Shown here in pieces: positions 44,927 to 54,595 of a DNA stretch of 64,000 nt (position 1 is its first letter; every line of letters begins with the position of its first letter). The notes below the pieces were generated by a model. The model did not search any database. It had not been told where the DNA came from and saw only the letters and a program-made list of their open reading frames with translations. Made by a program: the position numbers and the translations under genes. Origin of the DNA: Glycomyces salinus (lineage in GTDB: Bacteria; Actinomycetota; Actinomycetes; Mycobacteriales; Micromonosporaceae); contig NZ_JAELXW010000006.1 in the NCBI RefSeq assembly GCF_016428645.1, positions 62,001 to 126,000 of the forward strand, given 5' to 3'.

Positions 44927-45690
44927 TCCCGCTCGGGCTTGGGCAGGAACCCTCCGAAGGCGGCGACGGTCTTGTCCGCGTAGGCGGAGGTGTCGCCGCG
45001 CTCCATCGGCCCGTCCCACTCGCGCGGCAGCGGCCCGGACCCCGGCAGGACGCGGGCGACGATCCGGTCGAGCGCCTCCTCGGCCTTGCCGACCCACAGG
45101 TGCCCGCCGCCGGAGATCTCGACGACCTCGGCCTGCGGGACCGCCGCGAAGCGCTCGCGGGCCTCGGGGTACTGGAGGTAGTCGTCGTTCTCGGGGATGA
45201 GCGCCAGCAGCGGGCGGCCGTCGGCGGCCCAGCGCGCCAGGTCCTCCTCGGTCGAATAGCGCAGCGGCGGCGACATCAGGACCGCGCCCGCCACGCCCGG
45301 CTCCAGGCCGTACTTGAGGGTCAGGTCGGTGCCGAAGGACCAGCCGACCAGCCACGGGTTCGGCAGCTCGGCGAACTCGGCGTACTCCACGGCGGCGGCC
45401 ACGTCGAACCGCTCGCCCACGCCGCCGTCGAACTCGCCTTCGCTGCGGCCCTGCTGCGACTCGGTCCCGCGGGTGTTGAACCGCAGCACCGCCGTATCGG
45501 CCAGGGCCGGCAGGCGCCAGGCGGCCTTGCGGAAGACGTGGGAGTCCATCATGCCGCCGTGGGTGGGCAGCGGATGGACGCAGATGAGGGTCGCCTTCGG
45601 CGCGGCGCTCTCGGGGAGCGCCAGCTCGGCGACGAGTTTCAGTCCGTCGGCGGTCTCGAGGGTGATCGGGTTCCGACGCGCGGGGAGCAT
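44923..45690 (-). CDS. Alpha/beta hydrolase (dienelactone-hydrolase-like)
   Basis: 255 aa from ATG 45690 (MLPARRNPITLETADG). Nucleophile elbow GWSFGTD, oxyanion region ICVHPLPTHGGMM and catalytic His in GGGHLWVG give a complete serine-hydrolase set. The frame also opens at ATG 45747, directly after the stop of the upstream zinc-ribbon gene (TAGATG), so a start 19 residues earlier is possible. It converges on the pseudokinase gene with overlapping stops. Substrate unknown. Confidence 0.82.
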   Translation of the reverse strand: MLPARRNPITLETADGLKLVAELALPESAAPKATLICVHPLPTHGGMMDSHVFRKAAWRLPALADTAVLRFNTRGTESQQGRSEGEFDGGVGERFDVAAAVEYAEFAELPNPWLVGWSFGTDLTLKYGLEPGVAGAVLMSPPLRYSTEEDLARWAADGRPLLALIPENDDYLQYPEARERFAAVPQAEVVEISGGGHLWVGKAEEALDRIVARVLPGSGPLPREWDGPMERGDTSAYADKTVAAFGGFLPKPERD

Positions 45691-45747
45691 GCTCGCTGAT
45701 CTGATAACGGCCACGGTGGGAATTATGTCTCGCCGACGCCTTCTCAT

Positions 45748-46029
45748 CTACCGATAGTGTCCGGGTCTACGCCGGTCGCGGGCGTTCCAGCAGCCGGTGT
45801 GCCAGTGGCGTCGGTCGGCGCCGCCGCCGCCGTCGGACCAGGCGACCGTGTGCGGGGTCCCCGGCCGGATCTCGAGATCGCAGCCGGGGCAGCGGTAGGT
45901 CTTCTCGGCGGCGGAGCCGGTGATGCGGCGGACCTGGAAGCGGCCGCCGGGGCCGTCGACGATGGTGGAGTCCATAGCGGTGGAGCGCCGCGGCTCGGGT
46001 TCGGAGCGGCGCCGGTTCTTGCGGGGCAT
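45748..46029 (-). CDS. Small zinc-ribbon-like protein
   Basis: 93 aa, very basic N-terminus (MPRKNRRRSEPEPRR), then YRCPGCDLEIRPGTPHTVAW and HWHTGCW. The CxxC and HxHxxC residues suggest a zinc knuckle. Homologues are widespread in actinomycetes without assigned function. GAGG is placed 5-6 bases before ATG 46029. Confidence 0.75.
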   Translation of the reverse strand: MPRKNRRRSEPEPRRSTAMDSTIVDGPGGRFQVRRITGSAAEKTYRCPGCDLEIRPGTPHTVAWSDGGGGADRRHWHTGCWNARDRRRPGHYR

Positions 46030-46037
46030 CGGCGCCT

Positions 46038-46268
46038 CTAGGAGCGGTCGGCCTCGGCCGGGCTCTCGTTCGGCCCCTCCGCGGCCCGCATCGCCGCCTC
46101 CTCGCGGTCGACGCGCTCGCCCAGGCGCCGCACGTGCTTGTTCATCCCGCGGATGAGCAGGACGACCACCACCACCAGGAAGACGGTGACGAACAGCCCG
46201 AGCGGCCCGGCCATCGCCTGGTCGCGCTCCGGCCCGAATTCTTGTGCCAGGATCTCCACGACTACCAC
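46038..46268 (-). CDS. Small single-TM membrane protein
   Basis: 76 aa. One TM helix (about 21-41, GPLGLFVTVFLVVVVVLLIRG) followed by a basic, then acidic cytoplasmic tail (RRLGERVDREEAAM). A later ATG at residue 19 is an alternative start. Similar short proteins next to ung or hydrolase genes occur in related bacteria; role unknown. Confidence 0.65.
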   Translation of the reverse strand: MVVVEILAQEFGPERDQAMAGPLGLFVTVFLVVVVVLLIRGMNKHVRRLGERVDREEAAMRAAEGPNESPAEADRS

Positions 46269-46282
46269 GGTAGCGCCGCTCC

Positions 46283-46972
46283 TCAGGCCCCCTCCATCGC
46301 CGGGAGCCGCCAGTCGACCGGCTCACCGCCCTGCTGGGCGAGCAGTTCGTTGGCGCGGCTGAACGGCTTCGACCCGAAGAAGCCGCGATTCGCGCTCATC
46401 GGCGAGGGGTGGGGCGACTCGATCGAGGGGATCGAGCCCAGCAGCGGCTTGAGCTCGCGGGCATTGGCGCCCCACAGGATCGCCGCGCACGGCCCGCCGC
46501 GCTCGGCCAGGGCCCTGACCGCCTGCTCGGTGACGGACTCCCAACCCTTGCCGCGGTGCGAGGCGGGCTTGCCCGGGCGGACGCTCAGCGAGCGGTTGAG
46601 CAGCAGTACTCCCTGCTCGGCCCACGGGGTGAGGTCGCCGTTGGCCGGCAGCGGGTGGCCCAGGTCGTCGCGGTACTCGTTGAAGATGTTGACCAGGCTC
46701 TTGGGGATGGGGCGCACGTCGGGGGCGACGGCGAAGGACAGGCCGATGGCGTGCCCGGGGGTCGGGTAGGGGTCCTGGCCGACGATGAGGACCTTCACGT
46801 CATCGAACGGCTGCTGGAAGGCGCGCAGGATGTGTTCGGCCGCGGGCAGGTAGCGGCGGCCCTCGGCCACCTCCTGCCGCAGGAACTCCCCCATCCTGGC
46901 GACGTCGTCGGCGACGGGGGCGAGGGCCTTGGCCCAGCCCGGTTCCACGAGATCTTCGAGATTCTTCTCCAT
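46283..46972 (-). CDS. ung: Uracil-DNA glycosylase
   Basis: 229 aa family 1 UDG that removes uracil from DNA in base excision repair. Catalytic Asp in [15 protein letters not shown] (about 65-78), LLLNRSLSV, and the intercalation loop [14 protein letters not shown] with catalytic His. Full length, normal ATG start. It lies between ilvA (4 bp upstream) and the small membrane protein gene in the same direction. Confidence 0.96.
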   Translation of the reverse strand: MEKNLEDLVEPGWAKALAPVADDVARMGEFLRQEVAEGRRYLPAAEHILRAFQQPFDDVKVLIVGQDPYPTPGHAIGLSFAVAPDVRPIPKSLVNIFNEYRDDLGHPLPANGDLTPWAEQGVLLLNRSLSVRPGKPASHRGKGWESVTEQAVRALAERGGPCAAILWGANARELKPLLGSIPSIESPHPSPMSANRGFFGSKPFSRANELLAQQGGEPVDWRLPAMEGA

Positions 46973-46976
46973 GGGC

Positions 46977-48191
46977 TTAGATGCTAGAACCCGACACCGT
47001 CAAAAAGTACTGCGCGTCCCGCAGGGCCGCAACGATTTCGGCCGCGTGTTCGGAGCCGCGGGTCTCGATCGAGAGGTCGACCGAGACCTCGCCGACGCTC
47101 AGCCGCGGGTCGGACCGCTGGTGGTAGACGTCGACGATGTTGCCGCCGCGGGAGCCGACCAGCTCCAGGACCGAGGCCAGGGCGCCGGGCCGGTCGGGGC
47201 AGCGCAGGTTGCAGCGCAGGTAGCGCCCGGAGGCGGCCAGACCGTGCTCGATCAGGCGCATCAGCAGCAGCGGGTCGATGTTGCCCCCCGAGACGACCGC
47301 CACGGTGTGCCGCTCGGGGGCGATCGAGCCCGCCAGGAGCGCGGCGTAGGCGACCGCCCCTGCTGGCTCGACCACCAGCTTGTTGCGCTCCAGCAGGGAC
47401 AGCAGCGCACGGCCGATGTCCTCTTCGGTCACGGTCACGACCTCGTCGACCAGGTCCTTGACATGCGCGAACGGCACGTCCCCCGGGCGTCCCACGGCCA
47501 CGCCATCGGCGATGGTCTGCATCTTGTCCAGCCGCACCGGCCGTCCCGCCGCCAGCGAGTCCGGGTAGGCGGCCGCGCCCTCTGCCTGGACGCCGACGAT
47601 CCGGATGTCGGGGCGGAGCTGCTTCGCGGCGGCCGCGATCCCGGCGACCAGGCCGCCGCCGCCGACCGAGGCGACGATCGTGGCCGTCTCGGGGAGCTGG
47701 TCGAGGATTTCCAGGGCGATGGTGCCCTGGCCGGCGACGATGTCGCGGTGGTCGAAGGGGTGGATGAGGGTCGCGCCGGTCCGCTCGGCGAAGCGGCGGG
47801 CCTCCACCAGCGCCTCGTCGACGCTTCCGCCGCCGAGGACGACCTCGGCGCCGTAGCCCTTGGTGGCCGCGACCTTGGGCAGCGGGGCGGCCTCGGGCAT
47901 GAAGACGGTGGCGTGGGCGCCGAGGGTGGCGGCGGCCAGGGCCACGCCCTGGGCGTGGTTCCCGGCGCTGGCCGCGACGACGCCGCGCCGCTTCTCTTCG
48001 GGAGTGAGCCGGGAGACGCGCATGTAGGCGCCGCGGATCTTGAACGAGCCGGCCCGCTGGAGGTTCTCGCATTTGAGGTGGACGCCGCTCAGGACCGGGT
48101 CGCGGGCCGGTTCGAGGGGCGTGCGTCGCACGACCCCCCGCAGTGCCGCGGCGGCTTCGCGGACTTCTTCAAGCGATACGAGCTCGATCAC
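46977..48191 (-). CDS. ilvA: Threonine ammonia-lyase with ACT domain
   Basis: 404 aa PLP enzyme that deaminates threonine to 2-oxobutyrate for isoleucine synthesis. PLP Lys is in AGSFKIRGA (about 51-54), GNHAQG binds substrate and [10 protein letters not shown] the cofactor phosphate. A C-terminal ACT domain (about 325-400, [19 protein letters not shown]) fits the single-ACT type. GTG start at 48191. Confidence 0.92.
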   Translation of the reverse strand: MIELVSLEEVREAAAALRGVVRRTPLEPARDPVLSGVHLKCENLQRAGSFKIRGAYMRVSRLTPEEKRRGVVAASAGNHAQGVALAAATLGAHATVFMPEAAPLPKVAATKGYGAEVVLGGGSVDEALVEARRFAERTGATLIHPFDHRDIVAGQGTIALEILDQLPETATIVASVGGGGLVAGIAAAAKQLRPDIRIVGVQAEGAAAYPDSLAAGRPVRLDKMQTIADGVAVGRPGDVPFAHVKDLVDEVVTVTEEDIGRALLSLLERNKLVVEPAGAVAYAALLAGSIAPERHTVAVVSGGNIDPLLLMRLIEHGLAASGRYLRCNLRCPDRPGALASVLELVGSRGGNIVDVYHQRSDPRLSVGEVSVDLSIETRGSEHAAEIVAALRDAQYFLTVSGSSI

Positions 48192-48481
48192 GCCCCGAGC
48201 GTAGTACCGGCGGCGATTTTCTCCCCCACGGAGTCTTGAAACCGGTTACAATACGCAGATTCCGGCCCGCTCACCCGCGACGGGATGCCCGGACCGTCCG
48301 CATCGCACGGAGGGCGACACCTTCCGTAACCTCTTGTTCACTTGGAGCGATGAGGGTGGCCCCCGACACTCAAACCGAGCCCCAAGGCTTAAGCTACGCC
48401 TAGTCAACCACGTCGATGAATCCGCTTCACTGGCAGATCCTCGAGAATAAAAGATCCCCTTTCGAACCCCCTGGAGTACCG

Positions 48482-49759
48482 GTGACTGCTGTCACGCTGA
48501 AGAACGTCTCGAAGGTGTTCCCCGGCGATACCCTGGCCGTGGACTCTTTGAACATGGAAGTGAACCACGGGGAGTTCCTGGTCCTGCTCGGCCCCTCCGG
48601 CTGCGGCAAGTCGACCGTGCTGCGAATGGTAGCCGGGCTCGAATCGCCCTCGGACGGGGAGATCCTCCTCGACGGCCAATTCGCCAATGACCTGCCTCCG
48701 CGCGAGCGGAATGCCGCGATGATCTTCCAGACTTTCGCGCTATATCCGCATATGTCGGTTGGTGACAATATCGGATTCCCCCTCAAACTCGGCAAGAAGA
48801 ACGGGGCGCAGAGCGTCACTCAGGCCGTCGGCGACATGGCAGGCGCATTGGGCATCAGTGACCTCGTCGACCGCAAGCCGGGACAGCTCTCGGGCGGCCA
48901 GCAGCAGCGCGTCGCAATGGGCCGCGCGCTGGTGCGCAGCCCCAAGTTGTTCCTTATGGACGAGCCGCTATCGAACCTCGATATTGGACTCAGGGCCGAG
49001 TTGCGCACCGAGATCTCCTCCCTGGTGCGGCGCCACGACGCCACCACGCTCTACGTCACGCACGACCAGACCGAGGCGCTGACCATGGCCGACCGGGTCG
49101 CGGTGCTGCGCAAGGGCGTCCTCCAGGACGTGGGAACCCCCGACGAGATATACGAGCGGCCCGCCACCATGTACGTCGCCGCCTTCCTGGGCACCCCGCG
49201 CATGAACCTCATCGAGGCCCGCGTCAACGTCTACCTGGACCGCTACGTCGCCCTCGACTTCGGCGACCAGGAGCTGCGCCTGCCCTGGCACGACCTGAGG
49301 GGCCGGGCCGTGGCCCGCTACCACGGCGAGACGATCGTCGTCGGCGCCCGAGCCGAGGCCCTCGCCCCGGTCGCCGAGGGCCAGCCGGGCCAGGCCCTCC
49401 AGGGCCGGGTCCGCTTCTACGAGCACCACGGCCACGAGACCCTGGTCTTCCTCGACGTCGGCGCCACCGCGATCGTGCCCGACGGGATCGGCGACAAGCC
49501 CGACCTGGCAAAGAACGGCTCCAAGCCGCGCCGCCGTCTGACCGGCCTGTTCTCCGGGTTCGGCGCCTCGTCGCCCGAGCCGGCCCGCGAGGAGGACACC
49601 GGTCCGATCCGCAAACCGGCCGACCTGGTCTTCCGGCTGCCCCCGCACATCCCCGTCGCGGCCGGCCAGCCGATCACCGTGGCCGTGCACATGGACGCGC
49701 TGCACTACTTCGACAAGTACGGCAAGCGCATCGACGTCGGCTGGACCTCCCGGGCCTAG
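48482..49759 (+). CDS. MsiK/UgpC-type sugar ABC ATPase (orphan)
   Basis: 425 aa. Walker A LLGPSGCGKSTVLRMVAG, Q-loop FQTFALYPHM, signature LSGGQQQRVAMGRALV, Walker B LFLMDEPLSNLD and H-loop VTHDQTEA. A C-terminal TOBE/OB-type regulatory region (about 240-425) includes an atypical Pro/Lys-rich insert. GTG 48482 follows GGAG at 5-6 bases; the frame is open 22 codons further up. No permease or binding protein adjoins. In Streptomyces, MsiK is a shared ATPase for several CUT1 importers, and this gene is a good candidate for that role. Confidence 0.85.
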   Translation: MTAVTLKNVSKVFPGDTLAVDSLNMEVNHGEFLVLLGPSGCGKSTVLRMVAGLESPSDGEILLDGQFANDLPPRERNAAMIFQTFALYPHMSVGDNIGFPLKLGKKNGAQSVTQAVGDMAGALGISDLVDRKPGQLSGGQQQRVAMGRALVRSPKLFLMDEPLSNLDIGLRAELRTEISSLVRRHDATTLYVTHDQTEALTMADRVAVLRKGVLQDVGTPDEIYERPATMYVAAFLGTPRMNLIEARVNVYLDRYVALDFGDQELRLPWHDLRGRAVARYHGETIVVGARAEALAPVAEGQPGQALQGRVRFYEHHGHETLVFLDVGATAIVPDGIGDKPDLAKNGSKPRRRLTGLFSGFGASSPEPAREEDTGPIRKPADLVFRLPPHIPVAAGQPITVAVHMDALHYFDKYGKRIDVGWTSRA

Positions 49760-49767
49760 AAGCAGAA

Positions 49768-49801
49768 CGGCGGCCGAGCGGCTCGCGCCGCTCGGCCGCC
49801 G
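49768..49801. terminator. Terminator between convergent msiK-like and greA genes
   Basis: 14-bp perfect stem (arms 49768-49781 and 49788-49801) with a 6-nt loop, between the two stop codons; it can serve both directions. Confidence 0.8.
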
Positions 49802-49828
49802 CGGGCGGTGTCCGTTCGGGACCGGGTC

Positions 49829-50323
49829 CTAGCCCTTGAACTGCTCGATCCCGACGACCTTGACCGACAGCTCCATGCCGTTGGGGGTCCGGTAGGAGAC
49901 CGTGTCGCCCTCCTTGTGCCCCAGGATCGCCGCGCCGAGCGCCGAGTCGGCACTGTAGACCGTCAAGTCGGTGGTCGCGCCGATCTCGCGGGAGCCCAGC
50001 AGGAACTTCTCGGTGTCGTCGGGGTCGCCGTCGAAGGCGACGGTCACCACGGTGCCGATCTGTATCTCGTCGCTGTTCCCGGCCTCGCCCACCTTCGCGT
50101 GGCGCAGCAGGTCCTCGAGCTGGCGGATCCGGCCCTCCTGCTTGCCCTGCTCCTCCTTGGCCGCGTGGTAGCCACCGTTCTCGCGCAGGTCGCCCTCCTC
50201 TCGGCGGGCGTTGATCTCGGCGGCCATCACCGGCCGGTTGGCGACCAGCTCGTCCAGCTCCGCCTTGAGGCGGTCGTAGGCCTCCTGGGTCAGCCAAGTG
50301 CCCTGGTTGCTGTCGGTAGTCAT
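49829..50323 (-). CDS. greA: Transcription elongation factor GreA
   Basis: 164 aa that rescues backtracked RNA polymerase by stimulating transcript cleavage. The N-terminal coiled-coil has [17 protein letters not shown] and the tip region [21 protein letters not shown] with the acidic pair. The C-terminal FKBP-like domain has [18 protein letters not shown]. Full length. Confidence 0.95.
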   Translation of the reverse strand: MTTDSNQGTWLTQEAYDRLKAELDELVANRPVMAAEINARREEGDLRENGGYHAAKEEQGKQEGRIRQLEDLLRHAKVGEAGNSDEIQIGTVVTVAFDGDPDDTEKFLLGSREIGATTDLTVYSADSALGAAILGHKEGDTVSYRTPNGMELSVKVVGIEQFKG

Positions 50324-50397
50324 TGGTTCAGCTTCCTCCGAATATTGCGATCCGTGCGCTGCGGCGCGAGCCGCGCGGTTTCCTCCGAGTAGCGAAA

Positions 50398-50431
50398 AAC
50401 CCGCCGACCGTGATTTCCGGTGCGGCGGGTT
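50398..50431 (-). terminator. Intrinsic terminator after the DUF4307 gene
   Basis: 9-bp arms AACCCGCCG (50398-50406) and CGGCGGGTT (50423-50431). On the minus strand the stem is followed by TTTTTC, the clearest classical rho-independent terminator in the window. Confidence 0.8.
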
Positions 50432-50444
50432 GAAGTCGATAAAG

Positions 50445-50888
50445 TCAATCCGCCGCCCAGCACCGCTGGACTTCGCCGCTATTGGGCTCCCCCGTCACGG
50501 CCAGCGGGTAACTGGTCACGACGCGGGTGGCCTCGCCCGGGGCGATCACCACCTCGGCGGCCCCGACCTCGGCGCCGGCCAGGTCTCGCGACCTCACTCG
50601 GCACACGGCCCCTTCTCCGGCCGGCTTGTACACCTCGAAGGTGATCTCGACATGCCCTTGAACCGAGTCGTCGTAGGCGAGCAGGTTCGTCGAGTAGTCG
50701 CCCTGGCCGTAGTTGTCCTGGAGCATCACCGCGGCCCCGATCCCGCCGACGACCACCAGGGCGGTCAGGCCCGCGGCCAGGGCCGGCCGGCGTCGCCGCC
50801 GCTCGCGGCGGCGGCCGTAGCGACCCTCCGGGAAGGAGACGTCGGCCCCTGCGGGCGCGCGCCCTCCCGTGGTCAAGGTCTCACTCAT
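50445..50888 (-). CDS. DUF4307 membrane protein
   Basis: 147 aa. Basic N-terminus ([13 protein letters not shown]), one TM helix (about 36-54, [20 protein letters not shown]), then an outer beta-sandwich-like domain ([19 protein letters not shown]) with two Cys. DUF4307 genes sit between greA and mca in actinobacteria as here. Function unknown. Confidence 0.85.
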   Translation of the reverse strand: MSETLTTGGRAPAGADVSFPEGRYGRRRERRRRRPALAAGLTALVVVGGIGAAVMLQDNYGQGDYSTNLLAYDDSVQGHVEITFEVYKPAGEGAVCRVRSRDLAGAEVGAAEVVIAPGEATRVVTSYPLAVTGEPNSGEVQRCWAAD

Positions 50889-51048
50889 CTGGCCGGCTCT
50901 CTAGCGTGAATTTCGGTCGGTCGGGGAAGAATCGATTATCGAGTATCGTTGCACAGAATGCCAGAGCCGACAACTTGCGTCCGGCGCGCGTCGGCTCCCG
51001 AACCACCGCAGCCCTTATCGTGGCACCGAACCTGTGAGGTCCAACGCA

Positions 51049-51933
51049 GTGTCGAACTCGTCCAGCAGTCTGCGCCTGATGTGCGTCCACGCGCACCCAG
51101 ACGACGAATCGAGCAAGGGTGCCGCCACCATGGCACGGTACGTCCGCGAGGGGATCGAGGTCCTCGTGGTCACCTGTACCGGCGGCGAGCGCGGCGACGT
51201 CCTGAACCCGAAGATGGACCGCCCCGAAGTCCAGCAGAACCTCCCGCGCATCCGCAACGAGGAGATGGCCCGGGCCCGCGAGATCCTCGGCGTCGACCAG
51301 CACTGGCTCGGATTCACCGACTCCGGCCTCCCCGAGGGCTGGCTCCCCGACTCCGGCATCCCCCTGCCCGACGACGCCTTCTATCTGGTGCCGACCGAGA
51401 AGGCCGCCGCGCCGCTGGTCGAGATCATGCGCTCGTTCCGCCCGCACGTGGTCACCACCTACGACGAGGAGGGCGGCTACCCGCACCCCGACCACGTCAA
51501 GACCCACGAGGTCTCGGTCGCGGCCTTCCGCGCCGCCGGCGACCCCCAGGCCCACCCCGACCGCGGCGAGCCCTGGCAGCCGCTCAAGCTCTACTACAGC
51601 CACTCCTTCGGCAAGGCCCGCATCGAGTCCCTGCACCACGCGATGCTCGACGCCGGCCTCGAGTCCCCCTACGCGGACTGGCTCAGCGGCGACCGCGACT
51701 GGGCCCGCGACAAGAGCGAGCGGGTCACCACCCGGGTGGAGTGCGCCGACTGCTTCGATCTCCGCGACGAGGCCCTCAAGGCCCACGCCACCCAGGTCGA
51801 CCCGGACGGGTTCTGGTTCGCGATCCCGCGCGAGATCCAGCAGGCGGCCTGGCCCACCGAGGACTTCGAGCTGGTCGAGTCGCACCTGCCCACACGCCTG
51901 CCGGAGGACGACCTTTTCGCCGGGCTCCGCTGA
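51049..51933 (+). CDS. mca: Mycothiol S-conjugate amidase
   Basis: 294 aa zinc amidase that cleaves mycothiol S-conjugates during detoxification. The metal motif AHPDDESSKGAA and YPHPDHV are visible; ECADCF and the C-terminal length favour Mca over MshB. GTG 51049 (MSNSSSSLRLMCVHAHPDD) is preceded by GAGG; the frame is open a few codons earlier. It implies that the organism makes mycothiol. Confidence 0.93.
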   Translation: MSNSSSSLRLMCVHAHPDDESSKGAATMARYVREGIEVLVVTCTGGERGDVLNPKMDRPEVQQNLPRIRNEEMARAREILGVDQHWLGFTDSGLPEGWLPDSGIPLPDDAFYLVPTEKAAAPLVEIMRSFRPHVVTTYDEEGGYPHPDHVKTHEVSVAAFRAAGDPQAHPDRGEPWQPLKLYYSHSFGKARIESLHHAMLDAGLESPYADWLSGDRDWARDKSERVTTRVECADCFDLRDEALKAHATQVDPDGFWFAIPREIQQAAWPTEDFELVESHLPTRLPEDDLFAGLR

Positions 51934-52108
51934 CCCCGCGTTTCACCCGCAAGTACGCTCTGTCAGGGTGAAACTGTCGGGCTCCCGACACCACACTGTA
52001 TTTCCGCAGAAAGTGCGGGAACGTTGTTGCAAGCACGCTGCCGCGAGATACCGTGCCAATTGTCAGGCGTGCGGGTCTGGGCAGCGGCTGCAGAACGGAG
52101 GTGGAGTC

Positions 52109-52693
52109 ATGGTCAGTCGCGAAACTTCCCCGGCGCGAACCCAGTCGTTCGTGGGAAGTCTCCTCGTCGCCACGCCAACGCTGCAAGACCCCAATTTCGA
52201 CCGGACCGTCGTCATAGGGGTCGGCCACGAATCCGACGGCGTCCTGGGAGTGGTCCTCAACCGGGCCACCGAGATGCCGGTCGCCGACGTCCTCGGCGAC
52301 TGGGGCCCGCTGGCGGGCGACCCCGCCGTGCTGTTCGAGGGCGGGCCGGTGCAGCCGGAGGCGGCGATCGCCCTGGGCTGGCGCAAGGCCGACGCTCCCG
52401 CCTCGGACGCGTTCCGTCCGGTGATGGGCCGCCTCGGCACCCTCGACCTCTCACGGGACCCCGACGAGGTCGGCGGCCTGCTCGAAGGCATGCGGGTCTT
52501 CGCCGGATACGCCGGATGGGTTCCGGGCCAACTGGAGTCGGAGATCGACGCCGGCGCCTGGATGGTCTTCGACGCGCTCCCGACCGATCCCTTCTCGAGC
52601 AACCCCGAGGAGCTGTGGCCGATGGTGTGGAGGCGCCAGGGCGGGCTGCTGGCGGCGGTCGCCCAGTACCCGAGCGACCCGAGCCTCAACTGA
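52109..52693 (+). CDS. YqgE/AlgH-family protein
   Basis: 194 aa. Family opening SFVGSLLVATPTLQDPNF, DRTVVIGVGHESDGVLGVVLNR, FEGGPVQPEAAIAL and FAGYAGWVPGQLESEI. Conserved in bacteria, function poorly defined. ATG 52109 has GGAGG about 8 bases upstream; the 47 codons open before it are not family-like. Confidence 0.9.
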   Translation: MVSRETSPARTQSFVGSLLVATPTLQDPNFDRTVVIGVGHESDGVLGVVLNRATEMPVADVLGDWGPLAGDPAVLFEGGPVQPEAAIALGWRKADAPASDAFRPVMGRLGTLDLSRDPDEVGGLLEGMRVFAGYAGWVPGQLESEIDAGAWMVFDALPTDPFSSNPEELWPMVWRRQGGLLAAVAQYPSDPSLN

Positions 52694-52696
52694 GCC

Positions 52697-53140
52697 TCAC
52701 GGCCGCCACACCATCAGGATGATCACCGCCGTGTAGAAGACCAGGTTGAGACCGGCCAGCGCCAGCAGCCGTCCACGGTGCTGCTCGAGCGTCTCCCCGT
52801 CGAGCCGGCCCTGCGCGTCTTGCAGGTCCTTGCCGATGCGCGCCAACACGGCCGGGATGACCAGTGCGCCGTTGCCCAGCGCGATGACGTAGAGCGTGGT
52901 GGCGATGATGAGCCAGGGATCGGAGAACGAGTACTCGTCGCTGGTGACCGTGGCGAGCACGCCGAATCCCCCCGCGACGGCGACGAGCGCGTTGAAGGCC
53001 ATGGTCCTGCGTCCGGCGGCGTGGACCGCCTCCCCGTCGCCGGCCCGCAGCGCCCGCTCCCCCACCCAGGGCAGCAGCATCGCCGGGCCGACCAGGATGA
53101 CGACCAGCAGGACGTGGACGATCATCACCAATGTGTGCAT
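52697..53140 (-). CDS. Four-TM membrane protein (DUF2269-like)
   Basis: 147 aa with four TM helices (about 3-24, 48-66, 77-98 and 124-145). The N-terminal HTLVMIVHVLLVVILVGPAML resembles DUF2269/copper-resistance D-like membrane proteins. It converges on the AlgH gene, stops 3 bp apart. Function unknown. Confidence 0.7.
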   Translation of the reverse strand: MHTLVMIVHVLLVVILVGPAMLLPWVGERALRAGDGEAVHAAGRRTMAFNALVAVAGGFGVLATVTSDEYSFSDPWLIIATTLYVIALGNGALVIPAVLARIGKDLQDAQGRLDGETLEQHRGRLLALAGLNLVFYTAVIILMVWRP

Positions 53141-53188
53141 GCAGTGATGTTACGAACACCTAAGGCGACGCCGTGCCGAAACGCGAAA

Positions 53189-53216
53189 GAGCCCCGGCCC
53201 GCGGCGGCCGGGGCTC
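53189..53216 (-). terminator. Terminator after the CE1 esterase gene
   Basis: 11-bp stem (arms 53189-53199 and 53206-53216, GAGCCCCGGCC type) followed on the minus strand by TTTC. Confidence 0.75.
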
Positions 53217-53227
53217 AACGGTCGGTC

Positions 53228-54532
53228 CTATGCGGCCGCGCAGGTCACCTCCGGTGCCGCCGCGGGCCCGGAGGCGATGAAGCCCCAGGCCTGGCGGGTC
53301 TGCCCGGCGGAGACCGCGCCGTTCCAGCCGGCGTCGCCGGCGGTGACGCTCGACCCGCTGGAGCTGACGTCGGCGTTCCAGGAACTGGAGATCGACTGGC
53401 CGGACGGCCATGTCCAGGTCAGGGTCCAACCGCTCACATCGGAGGCTCCGGCGGTGACGCTGACGTCGCCCTGCCAGCCCGAGCCCCAGTCGTTCACCAC
53501 GTCGATCGCGGCGGTGCAGTCGCCGTCGGCCGGGGGCGTGGTCTCGTCGGGCGGGGTGGTGTCATCGGGCGGGGTCGTGGACCCGCCGTCGTCGGGTTCG
53601 TCGAGGCCGAAGAAGCGGAGCGTCTCGGCGGCCTGGTCCGGCACGTCGTGGCCGGTGCCCTGCATGCTGATCGCCTCGACGGGGGCCTGACCGCCGGTGC
53701 CGCCGTAGCGGGTGCGGGTCCAGTTCGCCTGCGGGTGGTCGGTGTGGTCGGGGGTCTGTCCGAGGCCGTTGACGTCGGTCCACTGCTCGATCTGCTCGTT
53801 GAAGTTCGGGTAGCGGAGGACGTCGTCCTCGGTGCCGTGCCAGATCTGCATGCGCGGCCACGGCCCGGAGTAGCCGGGGTTGGCCCCGCGGACCGCGTCG
53901 CCCCACTGCTGCGGGGTGCGGTCGATGTTTCCGCCGGAGCACTCGGAGTTCCACTCCGAGCCGCCCATGGTGGCGAAGCAGGTGAAGGGCACGCCCGAGT
54001 ACGACGAGCCGGCCTTGAAGACCTCGGGGTAGACCCCGAGCAGGACGTTGGTCATCATCGCGCCCGAGGAGTGCCCGGTGGCGAAGACGCGGTCGGGGTC
54101 GGCCCCGTAGGTGGACAGGACATGGTCGACCATCGACTTGACGCTGACCGAATCGCTGCCGGTGCCGCTGAGCGAGGCTTGGGTGTAGACGTCGAAGCAC
54201 TTGCTGGAGCGGGTCACCGACGGGTAGACGACGATGTAGCCGTACTGTTCGGACAGTTCGTCGTACTGGGTTCCGTTGTAGACGTCGGGGCCCGAGCCGG
54301 TGCACCAGTGGGGGGCGACGATGATGGCCGGTTCGGGGGAGACATTGTCGGGGACGTAGAGGTACATCTCGAGGTTGCCGGGGTTGGCGCCGAAGTCGTC
54401 GATTTGGGCGAGCTGCGCGGCGCTGGCCGCGCGGGGCTGCATGACCGCGATGAGCGCGGCCGCGAGCGCGAAGAGCGCCGTGACCGCGACGACCGCGGCG
54501 CGCCGGCGCGCGGATCCGGTGGATGCCGTCAT
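53228..54532 (-). CDS. Secreted CE1-type esterase (PHB depolymerase-like) with CBM2
   Basis: 434 aa. Signal peptide about 8-40 (AVVAVTALFALAAALIAVM ... ASA). Catalytic domain about 40-300 with oxyanion region APHWCTGSG, nucleophile GHSSGAM and a late His in GTGHDVPD, as in acetylxylan/feruloyl esterases and short-chain PHB depolymerases. A Pro/Thr/Asp linker leads to a C-terminal CBM2 (about 335-434, DWGSGWQGDVSVTAG, WTLTWTWPSGQ). It acts outside the cell on plant cell wall esters. Preceded by a CebR-like operator. Confidence 0.9.
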   Translation of the reverse strand: MTASTGSARRRAAVVAVTALFALAAALIAVMQPRAASAAQLAQIDDFGANPGNLEMYLYVPDNVSPEPAIIVAPHWCTGSGPDVYNGTQYDELSEQYGYIVVYPSVTRSSKCFDVYTQASLSGTGSDSVSVKSMVDHVLSTYGADPDRVFATGHSSGAMMTNVLLGVYPEVFKAGSSYSGVPFTCFATMGGSEWNSECSGGNIDRTPQQWGDAVRGANPGYSGPWPRMQIWHGTEDDVLRYPNFNEQIEQWTDVNGLGQTPDHTDHPQANWTRTRYGGTGGQAPVEAISMQGTGHDVPDQAAETLRFFGLDEPDDGGSTTPPDDTTPPDETTPPADGDCTAAIDVVNDWGSGWQGDVSVTAGASDVSGWTLTWTWPSGQSISSSWNADVSSSGSSVTAGDAGWNGAVSAGQTRQAWGFIASGPAAAPEVTCAAA

Positions 54533-54595
54533 AGGGTATTCCGTTCTCTGTCAGGGGAGTCGAGACTTGCTTGGAATTTCCGTGAGGGTCCACTC

